A stretch of 64,000 bases of DNA from Cyrtodaria siliqua (lineage: Eukaryota; Mollusca; Bivalvia; Adapedonta; Hiatellidae). Positions 32,760-43,869 of the stretch are shown piece after piece. Position 1 is the stretch's first letter. Every line of letters begins with the position of its first letter. The stretch lies in assembly GCA_037043455.1 (NCBI GenBank), contig JAWPHD010000092.1:558001-622000 (forward strand). The letters are read 5' to 3'. The notes below the pieces were generated by a model. That model had not been told where the DNA came from. It worked only from the letters and a program-made list of their open reading frames with translations, and ran no database searches. The position numbers were made by a program, and so were the translations under genes.

Positions 32760-33785
32760 TTAAAGATTGTAAAGATTGTAATATTGCACAGAAAAAAATG
32801 CGCAGGTAACAATCAATTACAGTAAGAGAGGCGTGAATTGAGTCTTTATAAATTATCTGCCCGTCGTAATTGGCACGAGTGAAAATGTAATATCCTTGTT
32901 TAGATAAATTCTATCAAATTCGTGAATTTGTCAGGACCCAGATGATCCTCGTTTTCATGTCACCACCAAACAGTCATGTACTTAACCACCATTCTCAATC
33001 TGTAATATCCACATTGTTCGGGCACATTTACGATAAACGAAATGGAATTGTATCAAAGTAACCACAATGTTGATTACTGTTTATGCACATGTACCAACCC
33101 TATAAAAACAATGTCTATTGGTATTTTTTGTGGGATTAAAAATGCCGCGGTCTTTTGATGTTGCCGTGCGGCGTCTGAAAGCAGGCGATCACCGCGATTG
33201 TATGACGTAACACAAAGACCTTTTGATCTTGCGCGTTTACCGCGACTTTGTCGAGATCAAGAACAGAAATTAACAATTTAAAGGAGCAGTATAAAGTTAT
33301 GTGTACTCGACTGTATTGAAATAATAAAAAATCTTTAACGTATTGTTAAATATCTAATTAGATATTAAAATATTAGCAGTTCTAATTAAGGGCAACCACG
33401 CATAGACGACTGGATATATCAGCTTGCGTCTTTACGCGTTTTATATTTTGAGAAAACGTACTTTATCTAAAAAAATTAAAGGATTTTTCGTTTGTGTTGC
33501 AGCTCCATTCACCAAATGACAAGTTTATTCAGACAAGATATTAGCCAACATTTCGGTCTAAATTACTCGTGAAAAAATAATCGGCCTCTCATATATCATC
33601 ACAAATTTGAACACTCATGGAATGTCGAGTAGTTTCAAGTAGTCTTTATTATAACGTCTTTATTATTATTATTTTTGACGTAGTCATTTTTCGTTTTTTA
33701 TAACAATTGTTCACGGTCATCTGTTATAGCTACAAACCAGGTTACTGAAACATTCAGCCTATAAAAAAAACACAATCTGATACTA
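32760..33785. other. Intergenic, no gene seen
   Basis: AT-rich DNA with one GC-richer patch near 33140-33260; no supported gene or repeat. Confidence 0.45.
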
Positions 33786-33789
33786 TTAA

Positions 33790-34139
33790 CTTAGGGACAA
33801 ACAGCAATCTTGAAGTTTTTATCATGCATTAAAATTGAACTTACAATTTAATTATCCAGTATCATTTTTGCACACAATTAGTGATTTTTTAAAAAGTTTT
33901 ATCAATATGCAAAACAATATATTAAAATCTAATGTGACACTGTGAGTTTAAAAAAAATAAATCAAGATTGCTCATGTCCCTTTAAAGGAACTTCCAACTA
34001 TTGATCATTATATTGCCACAAGAATACATTTAAACAAAGAGAAATTTCTTTTTAATTATATGAAAGTTTAGTACAATGTCAAAACGATTTAGGATTAATA
34101 CACCCGAGAAGCTAAAAATAATTGCCACGTGTCCCTTTA
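33790..34139. mobile_element. AGGGACA-type MITE pair
   Basis: Left end 'cttagggacaaacagcaatc' at 33792, right end 'caagattgctcatgtccctt' at 33963, and a second right end 'attgccacgtgtccctttaa' at 34120. Related to the TTAA-flanked MITE at 11240-11567; possibly one element inserted beside or into another. Confidence 0.55.
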
Positions 34140-34216
34140 ATTTAATCCATATTTAATTTTAACAAAATTAACTTTTAAGAAAGATATCATAGATGTAAAC
34201 CTGTGGATTCTGAAAT

Positions 34217-35045
34217 ATGGAACGCCATGACTGTCTTAGGATGAGCATTTGTCTTTATGTTCGTTGCCTATGCCTTTACATTCGGTACATATGCCTTAAG
34301 TACATAATTATGCCTTTATGTTCGGTGCATATGCCATTCAGTTCGGTGCATGTCTTTATGTTCGGTACATATGCATTTTTGTTCGGTGCATATGCCATAT
34401 GAATTGTTCGGTGCATAATCCATTATATAAAGTAGTTCCTGAGATACTAGCCGCATTCACATACAAATTTGAACTAAGTTTTCTAAGTATAACAGGGGCC
34501 ATAATTCTGTTAAATGCAGGAGTTATAGAAACTGACACTGTGGTGTCTGATGATGCTGAATGCAGGTGTGTGAAGTTTCAGAGATACAACTTTAATCAAG
34601 TGACGCAGACAACGACAATCAAGATGAAAATAGCTTTTCTTCTTCGAAAAAGCCTAGCAAAAAGGACTCAACAAAAAATCTGTGCATATGCCTTTAAGTT
34701 CAGTGCATATGTCTTTATGTTCGGAACATATGCATTTTTGTTCGGTGCATATGCCATATGAATTGTTCGGTGCATTATATACATATATAATCCATTATAT
34801 AAAGTAGTTTCCGAGATACTAGCTGCATTCACATACAAACTTGAACCAAGTTTTTTAAGTATAACAGGGGCTATAATTCTGTTAATGCAGGAGTTACAGA
34901 AACTGGCTATGTGGTGTCTGTTGATGCCGAATGCAGGTGTGTGAAGTTTCAGAGATACAACTTTAATCAAGTGACGCAGACGACAATGACAATCAAGTGA
35001 TGAAAATAGTTTTTCTTTTTCGAAAAAGTCTAATAAAAAAGGACT
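34217..35045. repeat. Short 'gttcggtgcatatgcc' array and ~360-bp tandem duplication
   Basis: About nine ~22-bp units of 'tttatgttcggtgcatatgc' precede a block starting 'ccattatataaagtagtt' and ending 'cttcgaaaaag'. The whole unit repeats ~360 bp later. ORFs of 147 aa (+) and 127 aa (-) overlap here. Both copies contain frame-changing indels relative to each other, so I do not call a gene. Confidence 0.7.
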
Positions 35046-35175
35046 CGACATGTAAACGTTTTGTACCGACGGATAAGGGAAGCCTAATTTCGTGGCGGTG
35101 CATACAAATATGGTTAGTTGATTGAATGTTGTTTTACGTCATTTTCATTACATGTTTTAGATTATTATACATTAT

Positions 35176-35425
35176 TCAACTTTTATAATCGGTCACTTTT
35201 CAACGAATTATATATATTTTTTAATAATTCATATTTTCATTTGAAATTTTAACTGGCGTCGTTTAACAAATATCGCTAGCGATTTATAAAACTTAATCTG
35301 CCTTGATTGGACTATACCCTTGTTGATAAACTTAATAAAAACTTGATTTAATATGTTTCGGTGATTTTCAGTTTTTAGTATTCAAGTTTTTTCAGAAAAC
35401 CTGGGTGACCGATTATAAAAGTTGA
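35176..35425. mobile_element. MITE with 21-bp inverted ends
   Basis: Perfect terminal inverted repeats, TCAACTTTTATAATCGGTCA(C) at the left and the complement at 35405-35425. Length 250 bp; no clear target-site duplication. Confidence 0.75.
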
Positions 35426-36015
35426 GTAGTGGTGGAGACACCCCTACCACTTTTTCCTGGATAAAACAAGTACATTTACTTTATACCTCCCCCATTCCAA
35501 ATAATCAACACTTTCTCAAAAGTCGAAGCAGTAAGAGAGGTTTCAAGCATATGGGCACATACTTTCAGTATACACGCCTTACCAATATAGCCCTTGACAA
35601 CAGTTTGAAATACAGAAAGACTAAAACAATTGTTTTCTTCTCTAATGTTCTTTATTTATACCAATCAATATTAAAATGCACATCAAATCCATTTTTTTTT
35701 TATATATATATATAATATATATTCCAGAATACTGGCATAATAGATTGAATAAATTGTGGTTTACTGCGCACTAGCACGTTGAGTGACTTGATGTTTACAG
35801 CACACCAACTCTAAAAGGGTTATATAGCACCAACAGGTGTGATCATTTCATGCCCACCCTCCTTTTACAGAAAGATAAAAAAAAGTGTACAAAACGGGTT
35901 TAGATCCTTCAGATCTGAGAGTTGCTGCAAAATTTGGTGTAACCACTCCTATTTTTTTGCTGGACCCGTGATCATAGTTTTCAGCCACCACTTAAGTAGC
36001 ACCTGAAACAATACA
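35426..36015. other. Unassigned region
   Basis: Contains a (TA)n tract near 35700-35720 and, at about 35790-35960, a diverged copy of the module seen at 36380-36590 and, inverted, at 36890-37165. The 97-codon ORF at 35422-35715 has no motif I recognise. Confidence 0.4.
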
Positions 36016-36020
36016 GGGAT

Positions 36021-36297
36021 CAGTGTTCTCCCCAGAAATGTTTGAAAATATGGTTTAGGGTGTATCAGTGTACCCAACCCCTATATTTTAAGGTATTTTG
36101 TCAAAAAGACACCGGATTTATGAAAGAAATAGGCTAGAGATACTAAATATTGTGGTATAAACTTATTCAAGATAAAAATAAATGAATTAATAATGACTGT
36201 ATTACATGTCCTCCACAATTAAGGCATGTTGCAAAAGCATTTTGGCTGTGAAGGCATGTTACATGCGACATGCCTTAATGGCCTGGGGAGAACACTG
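36021..36297. mobile_element. hAT-like MITE with 5-bp target-site duplication
   Basis: Terminal inverted repeats CAGTGTTCTCCCCAG / CTGGGGAGAACACTG (15 bp, perfect) with GGGAT on both sides (36016-36020, 36298-36302). The CAGTG start and short TSD fit hAT5-type elements. 277 bp, no ORF. Confidence 0.8.
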
Positions 36298-36379
36298 GGG
36301 ATGATGTAGACCTTTAACATTATAAAAAGGACTACACATGCATTCAGAGGGATTTTACCTCTGCCTGGATAAACTGTGG

Positions 36380-36590
36380 CCCTATTCTTGCCCAGGAACC
36401 CTAAAGGAATTCACCAACACAAGAAATGTTATATTGCGTGAAACAGGAATGAACATGCCAGGCTCATCCTCCATTTACATCAAGATAAAATATGGAGAAT
36501 GGGCCTAGAAGCTTCTAACATGCAGAGGTGCTGCAAATTCTTTAGTAGACGCTCCATTTATGATGAAGCCTCGTTTCCACGGTTGCATAT
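36380..36590 (+). pseudogene. Decayed coding-like module, copy 1
   Basis: Translates in one frame as CRGAANSLVDAPF and in another as MQRCCKFFSRRSIYDEASFP, close to CKFFCRHSIYDGAMFRHLH in the inverted copy at 36890-37165. Both copies share 'aggctcatcctccatttaca' upstream. It may be a decayed exon or simply a repeat; product unknown. Confidence 0.35.
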
Positions 36591-36889
36591 TTAATCTTTC
36601 ATTCATTCAGCAAAATTCCAAAAGGTCATAAAACCCATGAGGATTAAAAACATACATATTTATATAAAAGGTCGACAGCAGATATACTAATCAAAATTTG
36701 CAAAGGATCACTTTTTTCTTCCATATAATTTTATTAGAAATTAATTCATAATAACGTTATTAATTTCATTGATACTTCAACAATTCCACAATTAGAATCA
36801 AGTCATATACTGCCCTAAATAAATTCATGTTAATTAGAACTAATGCTATTTATTTTAACTAAAAATTTAAACAGCAAAATAGATCCTTA

Positions 36890-37165
36890 GCAACCACTGT
36901 AGATCCTGCTAGAGGCAGAGGGGTAGGACCCACCTTTCTGTGCATTTTTTTATCATGCTCATTCAAGGTTTTCTTCATGACACTGCATATGCAAATGTCG
37001 AAACATGGCTCCATCGTAAATGGAGTGTCTACAAAAGAATTTGCAACTCTGCAGGTTCGAATATTGTATCTTGATGTAAATGGAGGATGAGCCTGATGCC
37101 AGTTCATCCCTGTACGGCGCCATATAACCTTTCTTGTGTTGGTGCACCTTAAAACACCAATTCAA
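36890..37165 (-). pseudogene. Decayed coding-like module, copy 2 (inverted)
   Basis: Minus-strand ORF of 68 codons (37165-36959) containing GYMAPYRDELASGSSSIYIK and CKFFCRHSIYDGAMFRHLH, ending MQCHEENLE. A second frame is open over 37107-36859. Cys- and His-rich, but no family recognised. Similarity to 36380-36590 and 35790-35960 in more than one frame suggests a repeat with coding ancestry. Confidence 0.35.
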
Positions 37166-37440
37166 TTCAGAAGCAAACAGAGCTTGTATAGATGATCTAA
37201 CATATATGGAGAACCAAATTTATTAAACACGCTTACATAATTTTGAATGTTGATTTAAAAGTTGCAAAAGTCTATTAAGCATCCATAAGGCAATACGGTG
37301 TTGCTTAAATATGCTAAGCGGGCTATACATATTAAGCAATACATACTATGGTGAAAACCTAATGTGCTAATGGAAGTCACGTGATCGCAGAAAAGGTAAA
37401 TCTTGTGGGTCCCACTTTATTTACAAATAATAATTTTAAA

Positions 37441-38200
37441 ACAAGTGGTCAATGACCTTGAAGCTCTACTGATTGACTTTGATTTCAGGAAGTAGTCGCT
37501 ACAAACGTTTTTTTTGAAAATTTATTTTTAGCCGTGGCGGCCATCTTGAATTTCTGGCCGGCCTGAAATTTTGCAAGGATCAATTAGACATCAAGAGCAA
37601 CATTCGTGTGAGGTTCCATATCAATATCACTTATAGTTTTCAAGAAGTAGTCGCTACAAATTTATTTTTTAAAAATCTATTTTTATCTGAAATTTTGCTA
37701 GGATCAATTAGACATTCAGAGCAACATTCCTGTAAAGTTCCATGAAAATCCGCCAAATAGTTTCAGGAGTAGTCGCTACAAGTTTTTACTATATAACTCT
37801 ATGTAAACAAAGATGGCCGCTGGCAGCCATGTTTAACGTCGAATCAAAACGATTTTTGACAAGGACCAACATCATGTCATGCTGATCATTTTAGAAAAAG
37901 TCCCATATCAATATCATTTAGAGTTTTCAAGAAGTAGTCGCTACAAACTTGTTTTTTAAAAACCTATTTTTAGATTTGGCGGCCCTCTTGGATTTCACGT
38001 CAACATGAATTTTTGCTAGGATCAACTAGACTTCATGGGTAAAATTTCTGTAAAGTTTCATGAATATCCATTCAGTAGTTTCAGAGGAGTAGTCGCTACA
38101 AAAAAAGTTTACGGACAGACGGACGACGGATGCCGTGGTACGGCATAAGCTCTGCTGATCTCTGATCAGTCTGCTGATCTCTGATCAGTCGAGCTAAAAA
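37441..38200. repeat. R4 'agtagtcgctacaa' repeat, second cluster
   Basis: Starts 'tggtcaatgaccttgaagct' and ends in duplicated hairpins CTGCTGATC-TCT-GATCAG at 38151-38190. Internal modules match 25420-27481. Confidence 0.75.
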
Positions 38201-38204
38201 ACTA

Positions 38205-38690
38205 CTCACCAATGTATTACATGTACTACTACAGACTTCTTAGGGTCTATGCTCATGTTTTCATGCATACATTTCACTGAATAAAAGTCAGACAGTTATT
38301 TGGTTATGCTCATTATCTGCTTACTTACGGACAGTGTCCCTTTAACAACAACCCACAAGAGATCCTATAATATTGGAACTTGGTACTTTATCTGTTTCAA
38401 AACGAATTTTGTCTGAAATATATACCATCTGAATTTACTACTACTATAGCCATTAAACATTATAGTTTCTACGTAGTAGATATTCAATACTGGTAGGTGT
38501 GTGATGTTTATCAACGATATTATTTTGTGTTATATAAGCTAAAAGTTACGGACAATGATCATGATTTTTTAAACAAGAGATATAATTTGAATTGGTATGG
38601 CATGCAGCAATTCAATCCAAACTGGTGAAACAGGCATTATCTTTATTTTGACCAGATACAGATAAATGGTGAAAAATCAGACAGCCAACC
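38205..38690. other. Intergenic, no gene seen
   Basis: AT-rich. One isolated MITE right end (GTGTCCCTTTAAC) near 38333-38345. Confidence 0.45.
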
Positions 38691-38698
38691 ACGTTTCC

Positions 38699-38796
38699 TC
38701 GATAGCTCAGTTGGTAGAGCGCTGGACCCATAAGCCTACCCGAACCCAGGGTCTCCAGCTTACACGGCTAGCGCTCTACCAACTGAGTTATCGGGA
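38699..38796. repeat. Head-to-head tRNA-like inverted repeat
   Basis: Plus strand 38699-38730 reads TCGATAGCTCAGTTGGTAGA-GCGCTGG (tRNA 5' half with A box). Minus strand 38796-38738 reads CCCGATAACTCAGTTGGTAG-AGCGCTAGCC and continues into a B-box-like GGGTTCGGGT. The two 5' halves form a ~30-bp inverted repeat. The anticodon arm can form (CTAGC/GCTGG) but position 33 is G, not T. Probably tRNA-derived repeat remnants, not a tRNA gene. Confidence 0.5.
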
Positions 38797-38799
38797 ACA

Positions 38800-39428
38800 C
38801 ACAATTGCCCCTCAAATTTCCATCATGTACATGTAACGTCTCACAACACAGTTAATTTTACATTGCCCTACATATGTACAAGGATCACTCTGGACCACTG
38901 TAGAACTTCCTGAATTTTCTTAAAAATACTTTCTTTGTGAAACTTGACGTCTGTTGCTCGAATTACCCAGCAAAAAACACGGGGTTGAGCAATTTGCTTT
39001 TTTAAATATCAATAGTTTGAAGAGACCCTCTTGAATTTGTCCATTTCACTTTCATGTGTATCACTTCCCGGTATTAGACTCTCAGATTATCACTACCCGG
39101 TATTAGACTCTCAGATCTGGGCTCAGAAACATTCAGGCATATCCAAACCTATACGAAACCCATACTTGTCACCTGCAACAAAAAAGAGAAACTATTTGCA
39201 CATATTAAAAAATAAACAAGAACCGAAAAACACAGACACTTTTTTCAAGCGCCAGAAAGTTCCTATCAGGACTGGCAACGGAAATAACTGTTTAGTGAGA
39301 CCTTGAAGGAAAAAAGTTCCGCGACATGTGATGAAAATCTTTTCTGAAGAAACTTAGGTAAAAGCCCTACATGGCCTCGTTTGACCACATCGGGCGACTG
39401 TTTGTGAAATTATAGCGTAAAGTATGAC
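38800..39428. other. Intergenic, no supported gene
   Basis: Includes a 27-bp direct repeat around 'cactacccggtattagactc' (39060-39115). The 91-codon ORF at 39031-39306 partly encodes this repeat and has no recognisable motif. Confidence 0.4.
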
Positions 39429-39433
39429 AACGA

Positions 39434-40509
39434 CTGGGCTCTTCATTTGCCTTCGCCAGTCGCCATAGGCGAAATCAAATTGCAAATGGCGAAACTTTTG
39501 TCAAGTGCTTTCGCCAATTTGGCTAAAGACATTTTAACCCATGTAAACTGACGGCTGGTAGTGGCAAAATTGGCGAAAGTAGCAAAAGGAACAAGATCGT
39601 GGGCGCGGCCATGTTTTTCCGAATAATCCTTGACGAGTTCTCGGTGTTTACAGAAGAGCTAAAATCTATAGACTGTGTTACGACAATTGCGCTTTATATA
39701 ACACACGGCTTATTTTACCTAGCGACGTCTAACTGCAACTCACTCGGTGTGCCTACACTGGAGGAAAATTGTAAACCCAACAAGAGCTCGCCGAAAAAAA
39801 AGTTGCATTTTTCAATAACAAAAACATCGCAAAACAGCGCGTAAACGAAACGAAGACACATTATCAAAATAGTAATAATTAACCTTTCTCATACAAAGAT
39901 TTACACCCTTTTAACTAAAATAATGACTGTAACTCCGTTATTCAAAACTGACAGTAACCCATGATACGTACATGTAAACAACATGTAAACAATACATTGT
40001 CATCTGTTTTCGCGCATTGAAACCAAGCCATTTCTTTCGAGTTGTATGCGTGGCCACACAAAACAGAACGATAACTGTGTCATCCGTTTTTTCCATCATG
40101 GGTACATGCTTGGTTGCTTTCTTGACTGATTGAAGGGTTTCACGACGCACCAACATATAAAAAGATCATAAAAATGAACCTGCATGTATGCTCAAAATTG
40201 TGTTTTCTTACAACATTCATCATTGGAACATGTCCCCAACTGTGACAAATAATAGAGGCAGTGGTGATAATAGAGGCAACATATTAAAATCAAGTTCAAC
40301 TTGGTTTAATATATATATAAATATATATATTAATGATAAGAAAATTATACAAATTTGACAAATATGTAATCGGAAATTGTATTAAATTCTGCTAAAATGG
40401 CTAAAAAAGCTTAGCCAAAAATGGCTTAACAAAAATACCATTGGCTAAAGAAAATTGAGGTGGTTTAGCCAAAATGGCCAAACATATTTTGGTCCAATGA
40501 AGAGCCCAG
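39434..40509. mobile_element. DNA transposon remnant with AACGA target-site duplication
   Basis: Ends CTGGGCTCTTCATT / AATGAAGAGCCCAG (14 bp) flanked by AACGA at 39429-39433 and 40510-40514. The subterminal regions are packed with short motifs (TTCGCCA, TGGCGAAA at the left; TTGGCTAAA, TTAGCCAAAA at the right), as in hAT subterminal binding arrays. Length 1076 bp. ORFs inside (81 aa at 39599, 72 aa minus at 40156) resemble no transposase I know. Confidence 0.75.
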
Positions 40510-40611
40510 AACGAGGATTAGACAAATTGAGATCTAAGCAATTCGCAAATGTATAGGATGGCATAGAGACGACAAAGGTGTATCTTTATATCTTTAATAA
40601 CTCATTCTTTA

Positions 40612-40836
40612 GGGCCAAAAATAAAATTATGTTTGTTTCCCCTTCCTGACCGACCCACCGAAATTGCCGCGACCCGATTTTTTTTTTTTTTTTTGTCTTA
40701 AATGTGTCTTATAGGTATTTCAGTTTTGATCTCAAATAAAAGAAATGAAATAAAAAAAATATTTTACCTACCTACCTACCCAACCCTTTTTTGCATGGGT
40801 TGGGAAGGGGAAACAAACATAATTTTATTTTTGGCC
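40612..40836. mobile_element. MITE with ~33-bp inverted ends and TA target
   Basis: GGCCAAAAATAAAATTATGT... pairs with ...ACATAATTTTATTTTTGGCC, flanked by TA (40610-40611, 40837-40838). The centre has poly-T and (CCTA)n. Partial relatives occur at 41726-41800 and 54430-54465. Confidence 0.8.
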
Positions 40837-40859
40837 TAGTAAAATAATTATCAGTATTG

Positions 40860-41265
40860 TTATTTCTATATTGAGCGTTATGTTTAAAGTGTGTAAGTCA
40901 AGTCATGTCACGATGAGTCAAGTCATAAACAAGTTTCAGCAGCTGATTAAGTCTAGTTAATTATAGTCTAGTCGAGTCAAACAACAGTCAAGCAACTTTT
41001 GAAACAGACATGCCGCGATCCCTTAAAAGTGGGTCAAAACATTCATTTCCCAGTGTTAATTAATGACATATCTGACCAAATAACGCCGTGAGGCATAAAC
41101 TCCTGACAAGCATACGCCCTTAGCTAATGATTGGAGTGCTTTCATAAGGATTAAAGGGGCTGGTGTTAATTACCTCCGCGATAAGGGTCTAATTCTAGAA
41201 TTCAACCATGCGTACATGACCTGTAAACTTGTTACGGCGTCATCAAATGTGAAAATAATTTACTT
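40860..41265. other. Intergenic, no gene seen
   Basis: Repeated 'agtcaagtca' words near 40895-40985; otherwise nothing recognised. Confidence 0.45.
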
Positions 41266-41268
41266 GCC

Positions 41269-41363
41269 TCCATCCATTTTATCGCGATTTTAAATAGTTA
41301 ATGATGAGAAAATCCTGCCCTCCATCCATTTTATCGCGATTTTAAATAGTTAATGACGAGAAA
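41269..41363. repeat. ~52-bp tandem duplication
   Basis: 'cctccatccattttatcgcg' through 'tagttaatgatgagaaaat' is repeated once immediately downstream with one base change. Confidence 0.85.
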
Positions 41364-41725
41364 ATAATCTCACAAACGCAAATTATTCGATAATCACATA
41401 CAATTATAAGAATCTCGGGGTTGCAGATTATAAAGTTAGTTTACTTCCGGTTTTGAATTTGCTTCCGTGTTTCAAACAAAAATGATTATGAATAAAGACA
41501 GCTATTTTATAACATTTAAATAAACTTATAACCGTTTCCTACTCTTTTTTTTTTCGAAAGCGGTAACGGCGTAAAATGTTGCTGTTTTTTTTTGGAGCAA
41601 GATATTCTGAGATTCTACATGTATTTATCTCATAAACCCAGCTGCATAAACCCCATACAAGTTGATGATACAGCTGAAAGTTTCTCTGTGATGTCAGTTT
41701 ACCTCGATATATTGTGATAAGGCCA

Positions 41726-41825
41726 AATAAAATTATACCTGTGTTTACTGTAACATTGCTGAAAAAAATTGGGTAGGTAGGTAGGCATTTTATTTTATTT
41801 TATTTTATTTTTTTATTTTTTGGCG
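41726..41825. mobile_element. Partial relative of the 40612 MITE
   Basis: AAGGCCAAATAAAATTATAC, followed by a (GTAG)n and (TTTTA)n stretch in the position of the 40612 centre. Confidence 0.4.
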
Positions 41826-41999
41826 AAGTTAATTTAAGGTGGCGATGAGCTTTGATGAATGGGAAAATGTGGTATTTTAAAAACTACAATAGATAACAAT
41901 ATGAAATTGTGTATACATGTGTTATTGTTTCCCAAAAGGCATGGCAACAACTGGATCTTTTCCCAATCACTTGCAATTATTGCAAAGGGGTAAAACAGT

Positions 42000-43490
42000 T
42001 TAATTTATTTATTTATTTAAGTCCGGAAGAGGGTCAGTTCCAACAGCAGGACAATGAGCACATGAGTCGGCCGTGATAGCGTGAACATAATTGAGCCGCA
42101 ACACACGAAAACTTCCCTTCGGACGTTTAGACGACAACGTCATAAAGTAACAATTTATGACGTCGGCCGGTAATCAATGAATTACTAATCAAATTTCTCG
42201 TCACTCTGTGTTTTACCTAATTATTATATCTTGGGGAATATGTTTTCTTAATATAAATAGTTGATGCTATAGAAAATGGTAATTGTTTATGTTTTTTGTT
42301 GTTATTTAATCAACGACGTCGTCCAAGACGCCGACGTCAGCGTCAAAATTGGGCAAATGACTTGGTTACATAAAAAAGTAACTTTTAGCGTGAAAACTTC
42401 CTGTTCGGAATGGCCCTGTAAACTTTATTCATATAGGCCAACATAGTAAAAATGCACTGTGTAGTGAGACCTTAAGCAGTGACGTGTACGTTATTGTTGT
42501 TAGGGCTGTAAAATAAGCAAGACGATACTTCTAGTGTAATACAACCCGGAATACAAGTTAGTATGTCATACCCGGAGTTTATATAGCACCCAGTAATCGC
42601 TTGTCATATTTGCGAGGTAATTATAAATATTTAATTAGCAAATATTCTTCTAGGTGACTGCCGATAATGTATTGTATATCTGCCCATGTTCGCCGAGTGT
42701 TGTCCGTAGGGCTTAGAAATAATTTAAGGTAAATACACAAACATTTGGTATCGTCCTGACATATTTTCTGGTTATATAATCTATCGAATTGCAAATGGTC
42801 CAAACATGAATAATGCACTTGATGACTTGTACGACAGTTAAATATTGTTTGTACCAATTGACCGTTCATACGGTTTCTTGTCTGATTCAGTAGATACATT
42901 TTGAAAATATAAATATTTCACAACAAAATTGTATACACATAAATGATATAAGATCCATTTATACTATACTTAAAATATCAGATTTATACACTACAAAACA
43001 TTTGTTTGTAATACTTTTCAATATGACATATGCATAACGCACCTTTTCAAGATTGGGCTAATGAATAGGAGCCGCAGCAAACCATTAACAACGTTTATAG
43101 CTCAATTTCAATTTCTTTATTGCGATTTTGGCCTCCGGCCCATAACACACAATGCATTTTATATACAAACTAACAAATATGTAACGTTTATAGCAAACTA
43201 TGTAAATGCTAGCAAACTAGAGCCAACACAACATGAGACATACTTGACATACTAAAAAAAAAAAAAAATTAAGACGTGTTCAGTGCACATTTCAATAAAC
43301 TCGGAAAGAACAATAACCGTACTTGAAATGTCACTCGCCAACATTGGGTTCCGTTACAAAAACTTTTCAGTTACAAATAAGCATGCGTTAAAATGTACAC
43401 ATATTTGTTTCATATTCAATTTACATTTCACTACAGGTTGTACGTAACTGTAGAGTAATTTGACTTAACTTGGAGCTTTCTACCCATTTT
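42000..43490. other. Intergenic with a GACGTC-rich patch
   Basis: 42118-42360 carries CGACAACGTCATAAAG, ATTTATGACGTCGGCC and CAACGACGTCGTCCAAGACGCC-like palindromes, and 'gtaatacaacccggaa' at 42536 matches the left side of the composite MITE near 29940. This may be a decayed member of that family. No gene supported. Confidence 0.4.
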
Positions 43491-43553
43491 TTTACACTTC
43501 TTTAATTTCAAAAACATAAATTAATAAATTATAATGCTTATTTCTACACTCGC

Positions 43554-43670
43554 CTGTTAAATTTGCGTTTCCCTTCTCCACGATTGGATTGCGATAGAAT
43601 AAACCGGACACGAACGATCCCTCCGCTACAAGGTCCATCTGTTCTGCGGTACAGCCTACATTCTCAGCGT
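43554..43670 (-). CDS. Candidate orphan exon with GC donor
   Basis: A minus-strand ORF reads DAENVGCTAEQMDLVAEGSF, then SGLFYRNPIVEKGN and ANLTG. Acceptor-like GATTAAATTAG lies before it and the GC-type donor ACAG|GCGAGTG after it. The bounded exon is 117 nt, phase 1 at both ends (symmetric, so skippable or shufflable). Composition looks like real extracellular protein (one Cys, NLT glycosylation-type site). No neighbouring exon was found and I do not recognise the family. Confidence 0.35.
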
Positions 43671-43869
43671 CTAATTTAATCCATCGTACAAAGAACCACA
43701 CTAGACCGTAGTGACCAACTTTGTATGCATGCCTGAATTGCAATCGTAAAGACAAGTAACTTAACACATACGTCTGGGTATCGAAAGCCTGAGAACATGT
43801 ACATTTTGTACGCGATGATGTGTTTTACGATCATACAGAAATTTGTGGAATTCAGCATTTATTTTAGTT

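Noticed and set aside
34318..34761. 147-aa ORF
   Set aside because: It spans short tandem repeats and a tandem-duplicated block whose other copy carries frame-changing indels; the opposite strand is also open.
36959..37165. Clear functional gene for the 68-aa Cys/His ORF
   Set aside because: No start context or splice partners, and the same DNA is open in a second frame and repeated nearby; kept only as a decayed coding-like module.
38699..38796. Functional tRNA gene
   Set aside because: Only tRNA halves arranged head to head; the full fold on the minus strand has no U33-equivalent and a poor T arm.
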